Below, piece by piece: positions 52,176 to 60,871 of a stretch of DNA of 64,000 nt. Below the pieces are notes generated by a model. The model worked only from the letters and a program-made list of their open reading frames with translations, was not told where the DNA came from and did not search any database. Origin of the DNA: Immundisolibacter sp049322795. Lineage in GTDB: Bacteria > Pseudomonadota > Gammaproteobacteria > Immundisolibacterales > Immundisolibacteraceae. A program made the translations under genes and the position numbers. Position 1 is the stretch's first letter. Each line of letters opens with the position of its first letter. The stretch is taken from NCBI GenBank assembly GCA_049322795.1, contig JBMOQH010000007.1:88198-152197 (forward strand). Reading direction: 5' to 3'.

Positions 52176-53045
52176 TCAACGCGCCGCGTTGAGCGGCCCG
52201 GCGTGGCCCCAGTAGCTGATGGAGTCGTACTCGACGATGTTCCAGTTGTCGTCGTCGATGGTGATGCCGTTGCAGCCGTATTCCAGCTCGAAGCCGGACG
52301 GGGTCTGGGAGTAGAACGACAGCATGTGGTCGTTGGTGTGCTTGCCGAAGGTCTGCGTGACGTTGATCTTGCGGGCATTGACCATGTCGAAGGCGCTGCC
52401 CACGTCGTCCAGGCTGTTGACCTCCAGCATCATGTGATGAAACGCGCTGTGCGGGCCCGGCACCATGGCCAAGCTGTGGTGGCGCGCGTTGCAGTGCAGG
52501 AAGTGCGCCTTCACGCCGCCGAAGGCGTGCATGACGATGTAGTCGCTCATGCGAAAGCCCAGAGCCCCGTAGAAGTCCAGCATTTCGTCCAGAGCCGGCG
52601 TCATGAACACCACGTGGCCCATGCCGAGGTCGCCGATGCGAAAGCCGCTGATCGGCCGGGCCGGCTGGAAGGGGTAGCCGCTTTTCTGGCCGTAGAAAAT
52701 CTCGAGCGCGTTGCCGGACGGGTCACGCACGTGCACCAGGCCCATCACCTGACGATCGTCACACTCCGCCGCGGTGCCTTCCTGCAGCTCGCAGCCACGC
52801 TGCCTGAGCACACTCACGACGGCCGCGAGGCCATCGCGCGAGCCCGCGTCCCAGCCAAAGTGGCGCGGGCCCGGCGCATCGGCCTTGAAGATGGTCATGC
52901 GGTGGTGCTTGTCGTCCAGACGCAGCTTGAGCCGGTCCGGAGTCTCGTCGATCACCTGCGCGCCGAAAATATCGCAGGCATAGTCTTTCCACTCCTGCAG
53001 ATTGACCGCATTGGCACCGATGTAGCCGAGCGCTTTGAGGGACAT
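52176..53045 (-). CDS. Extradiol ring-cleavage dioxygenase (VOC superfamily)
   Basis: A 289-residue type I extradiol dioxygenase related to BphC/HsaC. Two VOC modules are present. The C-terminal module has the iron ligands in MGHVVF, AFHHMMLEV and GFELEYGCNG. It cleaves catechol-type products made by ring-hydroxylating oxygenases plus dehydrogenases. The ATG at 53045 is preceded by GGAGA. A strong terminator separates it from the upstream ThDP gene, so it has its own transcript. No dihydrodiol dehydrogenase is adjacent. Confidence 0.9.
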   Translation of the reverse strand: MSLKALGYIGANAVNLQEWKDYACDIFGAQVIDETPDRLKLRLDDKHHRMTIFKADAPGPRHFGWDAGSRDGLAAVVSVLRQRGCELQEGTAAECDDRQVMGLVHVRDPSGNALEIFYGQKSGYPFQPARPISGFRIGDLGMGHVVFMTPALDEMLDFYGALGFRMSDYIVMHAFGGVKAHFLHCNARHHSLAMVPGPHSAFHHMMLEVNSLDDVGSAFDMVNARKINVTQTFGKHTNDHMLSFYSQTPSGFELEYGCNGITIDDDNWNIVEYDSISYWGHAGPLNAAR

Positions 53046-53088
53046 GGTCACGTCTCCGTGTGATGCTTCAGGTTGCGGATCCATCAAA

Positions 53089-53122
53089 AAGGCGCCGCCA
53101 CCCGGCTGGATGACGGCGCCTT
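53089..53122 (-). terminator. Intrinsic terminator of the ThDP-enzyme transcript
   Basis: AAGGCGCCG (53089–53097) pairs with CGGCGCCTT (53114–53122). On the minus strand the stem is followed by a run of U residues (A run at 53086–53090). It lies 22 bases beyond the ThDP gene stop. Confidence 0.8.
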
Positions 53123-53143
53123 GGTCATTTCAACTCGACACGA

Positions 53144-54907
53144 TTACAGGCGGCGAACGTGCGCCACCAGCAGCGCCGAGCGGCCTTCCTCGCGCACGGC
53201 CTTGATGCAGCGGGCGATCGCCGCCGGCAGGTCGTCCGGGTTGGCGACGTCCTCGCCGTGGCCACCGGCCGCCTCGCACACCTTCTGGAACTGATAGGCC
53301 GGGTTCAGGCGCGCCTGGAACTCGTCGGTGTCGCGCGACACGCCGTCCGGGTGGACCTTGATGGTGCACTCCTTCACCGCCGACCAGCCGCCGTTCTCGA
53401 ACACCACGGTGAAGATCGGCAGATTGTGCTCGCGCGCCACCTCATAGGTGGAACTCGGGTTGCCGAAGTAGAAGCTGCCGTCGCCGGACATGTGCAGCAC
53501 CATGGCGTCGGGCTTGGCCAGCTTGACGCCGAGCGCCGCGCCCGGGCTGTAGCCAAGGCCGCCGCCGCCCAGACCCAGCACGGTGCCGGGCTTGGTGCGC
53601 ATGATCTGCATGCCGACCGACGGCTCGTTCATCACCGCCTCGGACACCAGGATGTCGTCCTCGCGCAGCACCTTGTTCAGCTCAGCACACAGATAGGCGG
53701 GGTTGATCAGGCCCTCGCTGCCCTTGTCGCTGGCGAGGTTCTGGATATAGGCGCGGGCCTGCTCGCGCTGCGCGGCGAACGCCTCCAGGCGCGCCCTGGC
53801 GCGGGCGCGGTGGGCGTCGGTGAGCTTGCCCTTGACGATCTCGATCAGGCGCTTGAGCGCCTCGTAGCTGTCGGCCTGCACCTTCAGATGCCCCGGGAAG
53901 CCCCACATCGGGATCTCGGCCTTGATCGGGTCGACGTCGATGTGCGCCCAGAAGGTATTCGGGTTGGGGCTCGCCTCCTTGGGCATCCACGGCAGGTCGG
54001 TGTCGACCATGAGGCCGAAATCGACCTTCGGCAGATGCGGTTCGGACAGGTTGCCCAGGAACACCGGCGAGGCCTTGGAGATGTTCAGCACCTGCGGGTA
54101 GGACTCGATCACGCCCATGCCGACCAGCTGGCCGAGCTCGTCGAGCAGCGGCGGGGTGTTGACGTTGCGCCCCGAGGAGCTGGTGATCAGCAGCGGGTAC
54201 TCGGCCTTGAGCAGACGGTCGGCGATCTCGTTCAGCGGCGCGTCGCTCGCACCGCCCAGACGCAGCGGGCCGTAGGCGTCCTCCGGGAAGGACGCGATCT
54301 GCTCCGGCTCCCAGGTCTGCGCCAGGATCTCGCGCGGCAGGGTCATGAACACCGGCCCCGGCGGGTCGCTCTCGGCCATGCTGAAGGCGCGGCGCATGGC
54401 TTCCTTGACCACGATGCCGGTCGGCAGCTGATATTCCCACTTCACGTAATTGCGCACGATGCCTTTCAGGTCGTACGGATCCTGAATGAAGTGCACATAG
54501 GTATCGCGGGTGCCGAGCAGCTCGCCGCGGATGGTCACCGGCGCGGTGCCGGCCATCAGCACCAGCGGCACGCGCGAGCGAAACGCGTTGTGCAGGCCCA
54601 TGGCGGCGTTGGCGGTGCCGGCGTCGACGTGCACCAGCACGGCCTGCGCGCGGCCGGTGGCGCGGTAGTAGCCGATCGCCATGTGCACGGCGGTGTTCTC
54701 GTGCGGACACAGGATGACGTTCGGGTACTTGCGGCCTTCCTTGCGCCACTGGGCCATGGCTTCGATGATCGGCGCGTGATCGGTACCCATGTTGCAGAAC
54801 AGGTAGTCGACGCCGATTTCGTTCATCGCCTCCAGCCAATAGCTGGCGGTCATGTTGGCGGGCGACTGCTCACGCTGCGGCAGGACGGATTTGGGGTTGG
54901 CGGACAT
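53144..54907 (-). CDS. Thiamine-diphosphate-dependent enzyme (acetolactate synthase/decarboxylase superfamily)
   Basis: A 587-residue ThDP enzyme. The N-terminal domain has ILCPHENTAVHMAIGY with the catalytic Glu. The C-terminal cofactor motif starts GDGSFYFGNPSSTYEV and ends with ENGGW. The sequence is distinct from IlvB and looks like a substrate-specialised 2-oxo-acid decarboxylase or carboligase. Next to oxygenase and aldolase genes, it may act on an aryl 2-oxo acid such as a benzoylformate-like intermediate; this is inference. Confidence 0.88.
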   Translation of the reverse strand: MSANPKSVLPQREQSPANMTASYWLEAMNEIGVDYLFCNMGTDHAPIIEAMAQWRKEGRKYPNVILCPHENTAVHMAIGYYRATGRAQAVLVHVDAGTANAAMGLHNAFRSRVPLVLMAGTAPVTIRGELLGTRDTYVHFIQDPYDLKGIVRNYVKWEYQLPTGIVVKEAMRRAFSMAESDPPGPVFMTLPREILAQTWEPEQIASFPEDAYGPLRLGGASDAPLNEIADRLLKAEYPLLITSSSGRNVNTPPLLDELGQLVGMGVIESYPQVLNISKASPVFLGNLSEPHLPKVDFGLMVDTDLPWMPKEASPNPNTFWAHIDVDPIKAEIPMWGFPGHLKVQADSYEALKRLIEIVKGKLTDAHRARARARLEAFAAQREQARAYIQNLASDKGSEGLINPAYLCAELNKVLREDDILVSEAVMNEPSVGMQIMRTKPGTVLGLGGGGLGYSPGAALGVKLAKPDAMVLHMSGDGSFYFGNPSSTYEVAREHNLPIFTVVFENGGWSAVKECTIKVHPDGVSRDTDEFQARLNPAYQFQKVCEAAGGHGEDVANPDDLPAAIARCIKAVREEGRSALLVAHVRRL

Positions 54908-54935
54908 GGGCTTGGCTCCAGGGATGATTCGGCGG

Positions 54936-55439
54936 TCAGGCGTTGTAGATGTCGAGCATGGTCGGCACGTAGTCGTTCTTGAGGACCACGTACTTGCGGG
55001 CGATTTTCCAGCCGGCGTCGGTACGGCGCAGGCTGTGCCGGTAGTCGCCGAAGAACACTTCGCTCTTGTTGGTCTTGTGGAAAAAGCAGTGGGCGGTCCA
55101 GGTGGACAGCACTGTCATGCTGTCGGCGGTAACGTCTTCCACCAGGATGTTGTTGACGGCATGCGTGGTGCGTGGCACCGGGGTGCTGGCGATCGACTGC
55201 CCGGAGCGGATGCGCCAGACGCGGTCCTCGAGACCGGCGCGGGTGCCGTAATAAATGAGCGAGATCTCGCGCTTGGGATTGTCGGTGAGTTCGTGCTCGC
55301 CCTTCCAGGCCGGCATCCAGTACTCGCAGTTGTCGGTGAACAGGTCGAGCCACTCATCCCAGCGTTGGGCGTCCAGGTAATAGGCTTCGCGGTACAGCAC
55401 CTGGCTGGCCTCGGCCAGGGCCTTGACTAGATCGGTCAC
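54936..55439 (-). CDS. Ring-hydroxylating oxygenase, beta subunit
   Basis: A 167-residue small subunit of benzoate-dioxygenase type: SQVLYREAYYLDAQRWDEWLDLF, PAWKGEHELTDNPKREISLIYY, PRTTHAVNNILV and KNDYVPTMLDIYNA. It lies 39 bases after the alpha subunit gene at 55479–56834. The only beta gene in this cluster, it may serve both alpha subunits. Confidence 0.92.
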   Translation of the reverse strand: MTDLVKALAEASQVLYREAYYLDAQRWDEWLDLFTDNCEYWMPAWKGEHELTDNPKREISLIYYGTRAGLEDRVWRIRSGQSIASTPVPRTTHAVNNILVEDVTADSMTVLSTWTAHCFFHKTNKSEVFFGDYRHSLRRTDAGWKIARKYVVLKNDYVPTMLDIYNA

Positions 55440-55478
55440 GAGAATTTCCCCTTGTGGTGATGGCGGCCCGGGGCCGCC

Positions 55479-56834
55479 TTACAGCAGACCGTCGGCTTCG
55501 AGGCCGTCCTTGATGAACTGCTTCCAGGCCCGGTAGCCGCCGAAGTAGACGGTCTCGTCCCAGGCGCCCATCGGCCCGGTGGTGCCCGATTGCGGCTCGA
55601 AGCCGATCTCGCGCGACAGCTCGTCGCCGCCGTCATGATAGGAATTCATGCCGCGGGCAGTGCCCTGCATCCACTCCAGCACCCGCGCCTGGAACCCGAC
55701 CTGGCAATCCTCGTAGGCGATGGTGTCGTCCGGCGTCGCAAGACCCGAGGTGTTGAAGAAATCCTCGTACTGGCGGATGCGAATCTCGCGTGCCTCGTCG
55801 CTCTCGCCCTTGGCGCCGATGCAGTAGATGGTCATCTCGGTCTTGCCCACCGACAGCGGCCGGATGACGCGCATCTGCAGCGAGGCGTTCTCGGCGAACT
55901 GCACGTTGGGATAAATGGTGAGGTTGCGCGTGGCCAGCATCCACTTGGTCTTGGTCTCGCCGCAGCGGGCGACCGCCTCGTCCTTGTGCACGAACAGGCC
56001 GCGCTCGCTCTCCAGCGGGTTGGTGGCGTAGATCACGGCGTGACCGCGCGGAAAGCAGGCCGTGCCGCCCTTGACCACGTCCATCACGTTGAAGTCGATG
56101 GACTTGACCTGCTTGTTGCGGCTCTCACCCGCCTTGCGGCGGGACACGATGTTCATGAAGCTCGGGTGACACGAGGTCAGGTGATAGGCGTCGATGCAGT
56201 TCTCGACCTGCATCTTCCAGTTGGCGTCGTAGGTGTAGCTCGACACGCCCGGAATCGCCTCGATGCCGTCCGGGCCCTGGTCCCACACCAGGTCCAGCAG
56301 TTTCTTCGCCTCGCCGAGGTGCTCGTCGAGCGTCGGCACGTCGTCCGACAGGCTCGCGAACAGAAAGCCCCGGTACTGGCCGAACTTGATCTTCTTGAGG
56401 CCGTGATCGAGCCGGTTGAATGGCTCGGCGTAGCAGCCGGCTTCCTGGTCCTTGATGTAGATGCACTCGCCGGCGGTGTCGTAGGCCCAGCCATGGTAGG
56501 AGCAGACCCACTGCTTGGCGTTGCCCGCGCGGTGGTGGGCAACGCGCGCGCCCTTGTGCGCGCAGGAGTTCACGAACGCACCCAGCTGCCCCGCCTTGTC
56601 GCGCGCCACGATGATCGGCTGGCGGCCGATCCAGGTAGTGAAGTAATCGTTCGGGTTCGGCGCCTGGCTGTCCAGACCCACAAACACCCAGTTGCGCTCA
56701 AAGATGTATTTCATCTCCAGCTCGAACACCGCCGGGTCGCGGTACAGGTCCCGGTGCACCCAGAACTCGTTCTGCTCGACGTTGTCGACGATCAGCCGAT
56801 CGATGTCGCTGAACTTCAGCTCCTTGGCTTTCAT
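55479..56834 (-). CDS. Rieske ring-hydroxylating oxygenase, alpha subunit (copy 1)
   Basis: A 451-residue catalytic subunit. The Rieske ligands are in NSCAHKGARVAHH and VCSYHGWAYD; the mononuclear-iron site is in ENCIDAYHLTSCHPSF. The C-terminal half differs from the neighbouring paralogue in the region 245–330, likely shaping substrate choice. It shares a perfectly identical 158-base tract with that paralogue near the Rieske region (56542–56699). No ferredoxin or reductase is encoded nearby. Confidence 0.93.
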   Translation of the reverse strand: MKAKELKFSDIDRLIVDNVEQNEFWVHRDLYRDPAVFELEMKYIFERNWVFVGLDSQAPNPNDYFTTWIGRQPIIVARDKAGQLGAFVNSCAHKGARVAHHRAGNAKQWVCSYHGWAYDTAGECIYIKDQEAGCYAEPFNRLDHGLKKIKFGQYRGFLFASLSDDVPTLDEHLGEAKKLLDLVWDQGPDGIEAIPGVSSYTYDANWKMQVENCIDAYHLTSCHPSFMNIVSRRKAGESRNKQVKSIDFNVMDVVKGGTACFPRGHAVIYATNPLESERGLFVHKDEAVARCGETKTKWMLATRNLTIYPNVQFAENASLQMRVIRPLSVGKTEMTIYCIGAKGESDEAREIRIRQYEDFFNTSGLATPDDTIAYEDCQVGFQARVLEWMQGTARGMNSYHDGGDELSREIGFEPQSGTTGPMGAWDETVYFGGYRAWKQFIKDGLEADGLL

Positions 56835-56876
56835 GTCTGTCTCTCCTGCTGCGTGTGGGTGGCCGGCCTGCGGCCG

Positions 56877-58232
56877 TCAGCCGCGACCGTCCGCCTCGAG
56901 GCCGTCCTTGATGAACTGCTTCCATGCCCGGTAGCCGCCGAACATGACGGTCTCGTCCTGCAAGGCGAACGGCCCGGTGGAACTGGTGGCCGGCGTGAAG
57001 CCGATCTCGGCCGCCCGCTCGTCGGCGCCGTTCACCACGTTGGTGACGCCGCGGCAGTAACCCTGCATGCCGTCCAGCACCCGCGCCTGGAAGCCGACCT
57101 GGCAGTCCTCGTAGGCGATGGTGTCGTCTGGTGTGGCCATGCCCGAGGTGTTGAAGAAATCCTCGTACTGGCGGATGCGGATCTCCCTCGCCGTGTCGCT
57201 CTCGCCACGGGCGCCGAGGCAATAGATGGTCATCTCGGTCTTGTCCACCGCCAGCGGCCGGATGACGCGCATCTGCAGCGAGGCATTCTCGGCGAACTGC
57301 ACATTGGGGTAGATGGTCAGGTTGCGCCCGCCGTACATCCAGCGCGCTTTCTTCTCGCCGACCCGCGCCACCAGTTCGTCGTGGTGCTGGTACAGGCCGC
57401 GCTCCTCGGGCACCGGATTGTCGAAGATGCCGACCGCGTGGCCGCGTGGAAAGGTGTAACCACCGCCCTTGACCGCCGCCATGGCCGCAAAGTCGATCGA
57501 CTTCACCTGCTTGTTCCCGCTCTCGCCCGCCTTGCGCCGGGCGACGATGTTCATGAAGCTCGGGTGGCAGGACGTCAGGTGGTAACCGTCGATGCAGTTC
57601 TCGACCTGCATCTTCCAGTTGGCGTCGTAGGTGTAGCTCGACACGCCCGGAATCGCCTCGATGCCGTCCGGACCCTGGTCCCACACCAGGTCCAGCAGCT
57701 TCTTCGCCTCGCCCAGGTGCTCGTCCAGCGTCGGCACGTCGTCGCTCAGGCTCGCGAACAGAAAACCCCGGTACTGCCCGAACTTGATCTTCTTCAAGCC
57801 GTGATCGAGCCGGTTGAACGGCTCGGCGTAACAGCCGGCCTCCTGGTCCTTGATGTAGATGCACTCGCCGGCCGTGTCGTACGCCCAGCCGTGGTACGAG
57901 CACACCCATTGCCTAGTGTTGCCCGTGCGGTGGTGGGCGACGCGCGCGCCCTTGTGCGCGCAGGAGTTCACGAACGCACCCAGCTGCCCCGCCTTGTCGC
58001 GCGCCACGATGATCGGCTGGCGGCCGATCCAGGTAGTGAAGTAATCGTTCGGGTTCGGCGCCTGGCTGTCCAGACCCACAAACACCCAGTTGCGCTCGAA
58101 GATGTATTTCATCTCCAGCTCGAACACCGCCGGGTCGCGGAATACGTCGCGGTGCACGCGAAATTCACCCCGATCGGCCAAGTCAACGACCAACCGGTCA
58201 ATGTCGGGCGCCGTCAGTTCGTTCGGCTTCAT
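56877..58232 (-). CDS. Rieske ring-hydroxylating oxygenase, alpha subunit (copy 2)
   Basis: A 451-residue paralogue of the downstream alpha subunit, with the same Rieske motifs (NSCAHKGARVAHH, VCSYHGWAYD) and iron site ENCIDGYHLTSCHPSF. The ATG at 58232 gives the same length as copy 1; an ATG at 58253 would add seven residues. It is 42 bases upstream of copy 1 and lacks its own beta subunit. It is the first gene of the cluster. Confidence 0.93.
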   Translation of the reverse strand: MKPNELTAPDIDRLVVDLADRGEFRVHRDVFRDPAVFELEMKYIFERNWVFVGLDSQAPNPNDYFTTWIGRQPIIVARDKAGQLGAFVNSCAHKGARVAHHRTGNTRQWVCSYHGWAYDTAGECIYIKDQEAGCYAEPFNRLDHGLKKIKFGQYRGFLFASLSDDVPTLDEHLGEAKKLLDLVWDQGPDGIEAIPGVSSYTYDANWKMQVENCIDGYHLTSCHPSFMNIVARRKAGESGNKQVKSIDFAAMAAVKGGGYTFPRGHAVGIFDNPVPEERGLYQHHDELVARVGEKKARWMYGGRNLTIYPNVQFAENASLQMRVIRPLAVDKTEMTIYCLGARGESDTAREIRIRQYEDFFNTSGMATPDDTIAYEDCQVGFQARVLDGMQGYCRGVTNVVNGADERAAEIGFTPATSSTGPFALQDETVMFGGYRAWKQFIKDGLEADGRG

Positions 58233-58519
58233 CGTTGGCGCATCCCCTTGCATGTGAAAGACCCGGCGCCGAAAGCGCGCGTCATGCGTCGCCGGCGCAC
58301 CGCTGCGCGGGCCACACAAAGCCCACGGCCTCGTTGGCATCCATGCCGCGGCGGAGTTCCGATCGGTCGTTTAGTTTAAACCGCCAGCATGATTTACCGC
58401 CACGCCGCCGTTCGGTGTCGTTCGCTGTCCGAAGGCGGCAGTTTGCCCCGGCAATACCTTTCGGGGTACTAACACACCTTGGAACGACACCCGCCCAGTC
58501 GCAACAGAGGGGAGCAGCC
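58233..58519. promoter_or_regulatory. Divergent regulatory region between oxygenase cluster and egtBD
   Basis: This 287-base stretch is locally AT-richer than its surroundings. It contains the palindrome GTTTAAAC (58374–58381) within an imperfect larger repeat, and a weak sigma-70-like pair TTGCCC (58443–58448) and TACTAA (58467–58472), 18 bases apart, pointing toward egtB. No gene is supported. Confidence 0.35.
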
Positions 58520-59818
58520 ATGGCGAGCGTCGCTCGCACGCGCGACCGGACCGCGCCAGAGCGCACCGGCCTCACGGCCGAGCGCTATCTAGCGGTACGC
58601 GCCCAGACCGTGGCGCTGACCGCCCACCTGCACGCGGAGGACATGGTCATCCAGGCCATGCCGGACGTGAGCCCGCCCAAGTGGCATCTGGCGCACACGG
58701 CGTGGTTTTTCGAGACCTTCGTCCTGGCTGTGCACTGCCCGGGGTATCGCGCGTTTCATCCGCGCTTCGGTTACCTGTTCAACTCCTATTACAACCAGGT
58801 CGGCACGTTTCATGGCCGCCCGCAGCGCGGCCTGCTGGCGCGGCCGACCACGGCCGAGGTGCTGGCCTACCGCGCCCATGTGGACGAACACATGCTGGCG
58901 CTGCTGCGCGCGGCCACTGGACCGACGCAGGCCGCCCTGACGCCACTGGTCGAGCTCGGGCTGCAGCACGAGCAACAGCACCAGGAGCTGCTGCTGATGG
59001 ACGTGAAGTACAACTTCCACTGCAATCCGCTTTATCCGGCGTATCGCGACGACCTGGCGCCCGGGGCGGCGGGGCCGGCGGCACTGGCGAGCTTCCTGTC
59101 GCAGGCCGGCGGCACTGCCGAAGTCGGTCACGGCGGCTGTGGGTTTGCCTTCGACAACGAGTTTCCACGCCACCGCGTCCTGCTCGAGCCGTACCGCCTC
59201 GCCGACCGGCTGGTGAATTGCGGCGAGTACGCCGAATTCGTCCGCGCCGGCGGCTACGACACCGCGCAGCTGTGGCTGTCGGATGGCTGGACCGCGGTGC
59301 AGGCACGCGGCTGGCGAGCGCCGCTGTACTGGCACGGCGAGGGGAACGATTGGCAGGTTTTCACACTGGGCGGCCTGCGCCCACTCGACCCGGCGGCGCC
59401 GGTGAGCCATCTCAGCTTCTACGAGGCCGACGCCTTCGCCCGCTTCGCCGGGCGGCGCCTGCCGACCGAGTTCGAATGGGAAGCCGCGGCAGTGCGGGCC
59501 GACGCCGATGCCGCGCCGACCAACTCCCTTGAAACGGACAAGCTCGAGCCCGTATCCGCCGGGAATGGCTCCGGTCTGAAGCAGCTGTTCGGAGATGTCT
59601 GGGAGTGGACCGCCAGCGCCTACCTGCCCTACCCGCGCTATCGTCCGGCGGCCGGCGCGGTCGGCGAGTACAACGGCAAGTTCATGTCCGGGCAGATGGT
59701 GCTGCGCGGCGGCTCGTGCCTGACACCGGCCGGCCACACGCGCGCGTCATATCGCAATTTCTTTCCGCCGGACGCGCGCTGGGCGTGCGCCGGCCTGCGC
59801 CTGGCGGAGGACGCATGA
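58520..59818 (+). CDS. egtB: Ergothioneine biosynthesis protein EgtB (sulfoxide synthase)
   Basis: Non-heme iron enzyme of 432 residues that joins hercynine with a thiol donor and oxygen. An N-terminal DinB-like domain carries the iron ligands in KWHLAHTAWFFE and LQHEQQHQELLLMD. The C-terminal formylglycine-type domain has GRRLPTEFEWEAA, FGDVWEWTASAY, VLRGGSCLTP and YRNFFPPDARWA. GAGGGGAG lies before the ATG. Coupled by overlap to egtD, it would protect against oxidative stress. Confidence 0.95.
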   Translation: MASVARTRDRTAPERTGLTAERYLAVRAQTVALTAHLHAEDMVIQAMPDVSPPKWHLAHTAWFFETFVLAVHCPGYRAFHPRFGYLFNSYYNQVGTFHGRPQRGLLARPTTAEVLAYRAHVDEHMLALLRAATGPTQAALTPLVELGLQHEQQHQELLLMDVKYNFHCNPLYPAYRDDLAPGAAGPAALASFLSQAGGTAEVGHGGCGFAFDNEFPRHRVLLEPYRLADRLVNCGEYAEFVRAGGYDTAQLWLSDGWTAVQARGWRAPLYWHGEGNDWQVFTLGGLRPLDPAAPVSHLSFYEADAFARFAGRRLPTEFEWEAAAVRADADAAPTNSLETDKLEPVSAGNGSGLKQLFGDVWEWTASAYLPYPRYRPAAGAVGEYNGKFMSGQMVLRGGSCLTPAGHTRASYRNFFPPDARWACAGLRLAEDA

Positions 59819-60780
59819 ATACGCTGGCCAAGCTGCGACTGCACGACCTGGCACCGGAACAGGAGGATTTGCGCACCGCCGTGCTGGAAGGACTGGCCAG
59901 ACCGCACAAGAGCCTGCCGTGCAAGTTCTTTTATGACGCGACCGGCTCGGCCCTGTTCGACGCCATCTGCGAACAGCCCGAGTACTACCCGACGCGCACC
60001 GAGATCGGCATCCTCACGGCGGCGGCCAGCGAGATTGCCGGTCTCGCCGGGCGCGGTGGCGTGCTGGTCGAGTACGGCAGCGGCAGCAGCCGCAAGACCC
60101 GCCTGCTGCTGGACGCGCTCGCGCCGGCCGTGTACATGCCGATCGACATCTCGCGCGAGCACATGCTGGGCGCCTGCCAGGAACTCGCCGCGGCCTACCC
60201 GGCGCTGCACATGATGGCGGTGTGCGCCGACTACACCCGCCCGCTGCGGCTGCCGGCGGTCGTCCGCGGCGGCCAGCGGCGTCTGGCGTTCTTTCCAGGC
60301 TCGAGCATCGGCAACTTCGCGCCGCTGGAAGCACTGCGGTTTCTGAAGAATGTCGCCCAGCAACTCGCCCCGGACGACGGCCTGCTGATCGGTGTCGACC
60401 TCAAGAAAGCCCCGGCGATCCTGAACGCCGCCTATAACGACGCCGCCGGCGTCACCGCGGCGTTCAACCTGAACCTGCTCACGCGCTGCAATCGCGAGCT
60501 GGGGACCGATTTCGATATCGCCGCCTTCGCGCATCGCGCCTTCTACAACGAGGCCGCCGGGCGCATCGAGATGCACCTCGAAAGCACGCGCGAGCAAGCG
60601 GTGCGGATCGACGACCGGCACTTCACGTTTGCCGCCGGCGAGACCATCCACACCGAGAATTCCTACAAGTACCGGCCGGACGAGTTCCGCCACCTGGCCA
60701 CCCAGGCCGGCTTCGTGGCGCTGCGCACCTGGACCGACCCCGAGAGCCTGTTCGGCGTGCTGTACCTGCGGCGGCGCTGA
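59815..60780 (+). CDS. egtD: L-histidine N-alpha-methyltransferase EgtD
   Basis: A 321-residue SAM-dependent enzyme, the normal length, that trimethylates histidine to hercynine, the substrate of EgtB. Motifs are CKFFYDATGSALFDAICEQPEYYPTRTE (partially quoted features: FYD-x-GS and P-E-Y-Y-P-T-R-T-E), LVEYGSGSSRKTRLLL, FFPGSSIGNF and the late IHTENSYKY. The ATG overlaps the egtB stop. The minimal egtB–egtD pair lacks egtA, egtC and egtE, as in many proteobacteria. Confidence 0.95.
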   Translation: MNTLAKLRLHDLAPEQEDLRTAVLEGLARPHKSLPCKFFYDATGSALFDAICEQPEYYPTRTEIGILTAAASEIAGLAGRGGVLVEYGSGSSRKTRLLLDALAPAVYMPIDISREHMLGACQELAAAYPALHMMAVCADYTRPLRLPAVVRGGQRRLAFFPGSSIGNFAPLEALRFLKNVAQQLAPDDGLLIGVDLKKAPAILNAAYNDAAGVTAAFNLNLLTRCNRELGTDFDIAAFAHRAFYNEAAGRIEMHLESTREQAVRIDDRHFTFAAGETIHTENSYKYRPDEFRHLATQAGFVALRTWTDPESLFGVLYLRRR

Positions 60781-60821
60781 GGCCTTACTTGCGGGAGGCG
60801 CGGGCGCGTACCGCAATGCAG

Positions 60822-60859
60822 CGCGCTGAGAAATCCCGTCGCTGGGATTTTTCAGCGCG
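60822..60859. terminator. Lone hairpin A of the five-hairpin repeat family (copy R5)
   Basis: A 16-bp stem with one G·T pair (60822–60837 with 60844–60859, loop GTCGCT) that contains the module A core ending TTTTTCAG. It sits between the convergent stops of egtD and imuB and is well placed as a bidirectional terminator. The other four modules are absent. Confidence 0.75.
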
Positions 60860-60871
60860 TAACCGCTGGCA

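Noticed and set aside
55590..58379. A plus-strand open frame of about 930 codons opposite the two Rieske alpha genes
   Set aside because: It is the mirror of two clear Rieske proteins and its internal repetition only reflects their duplication.
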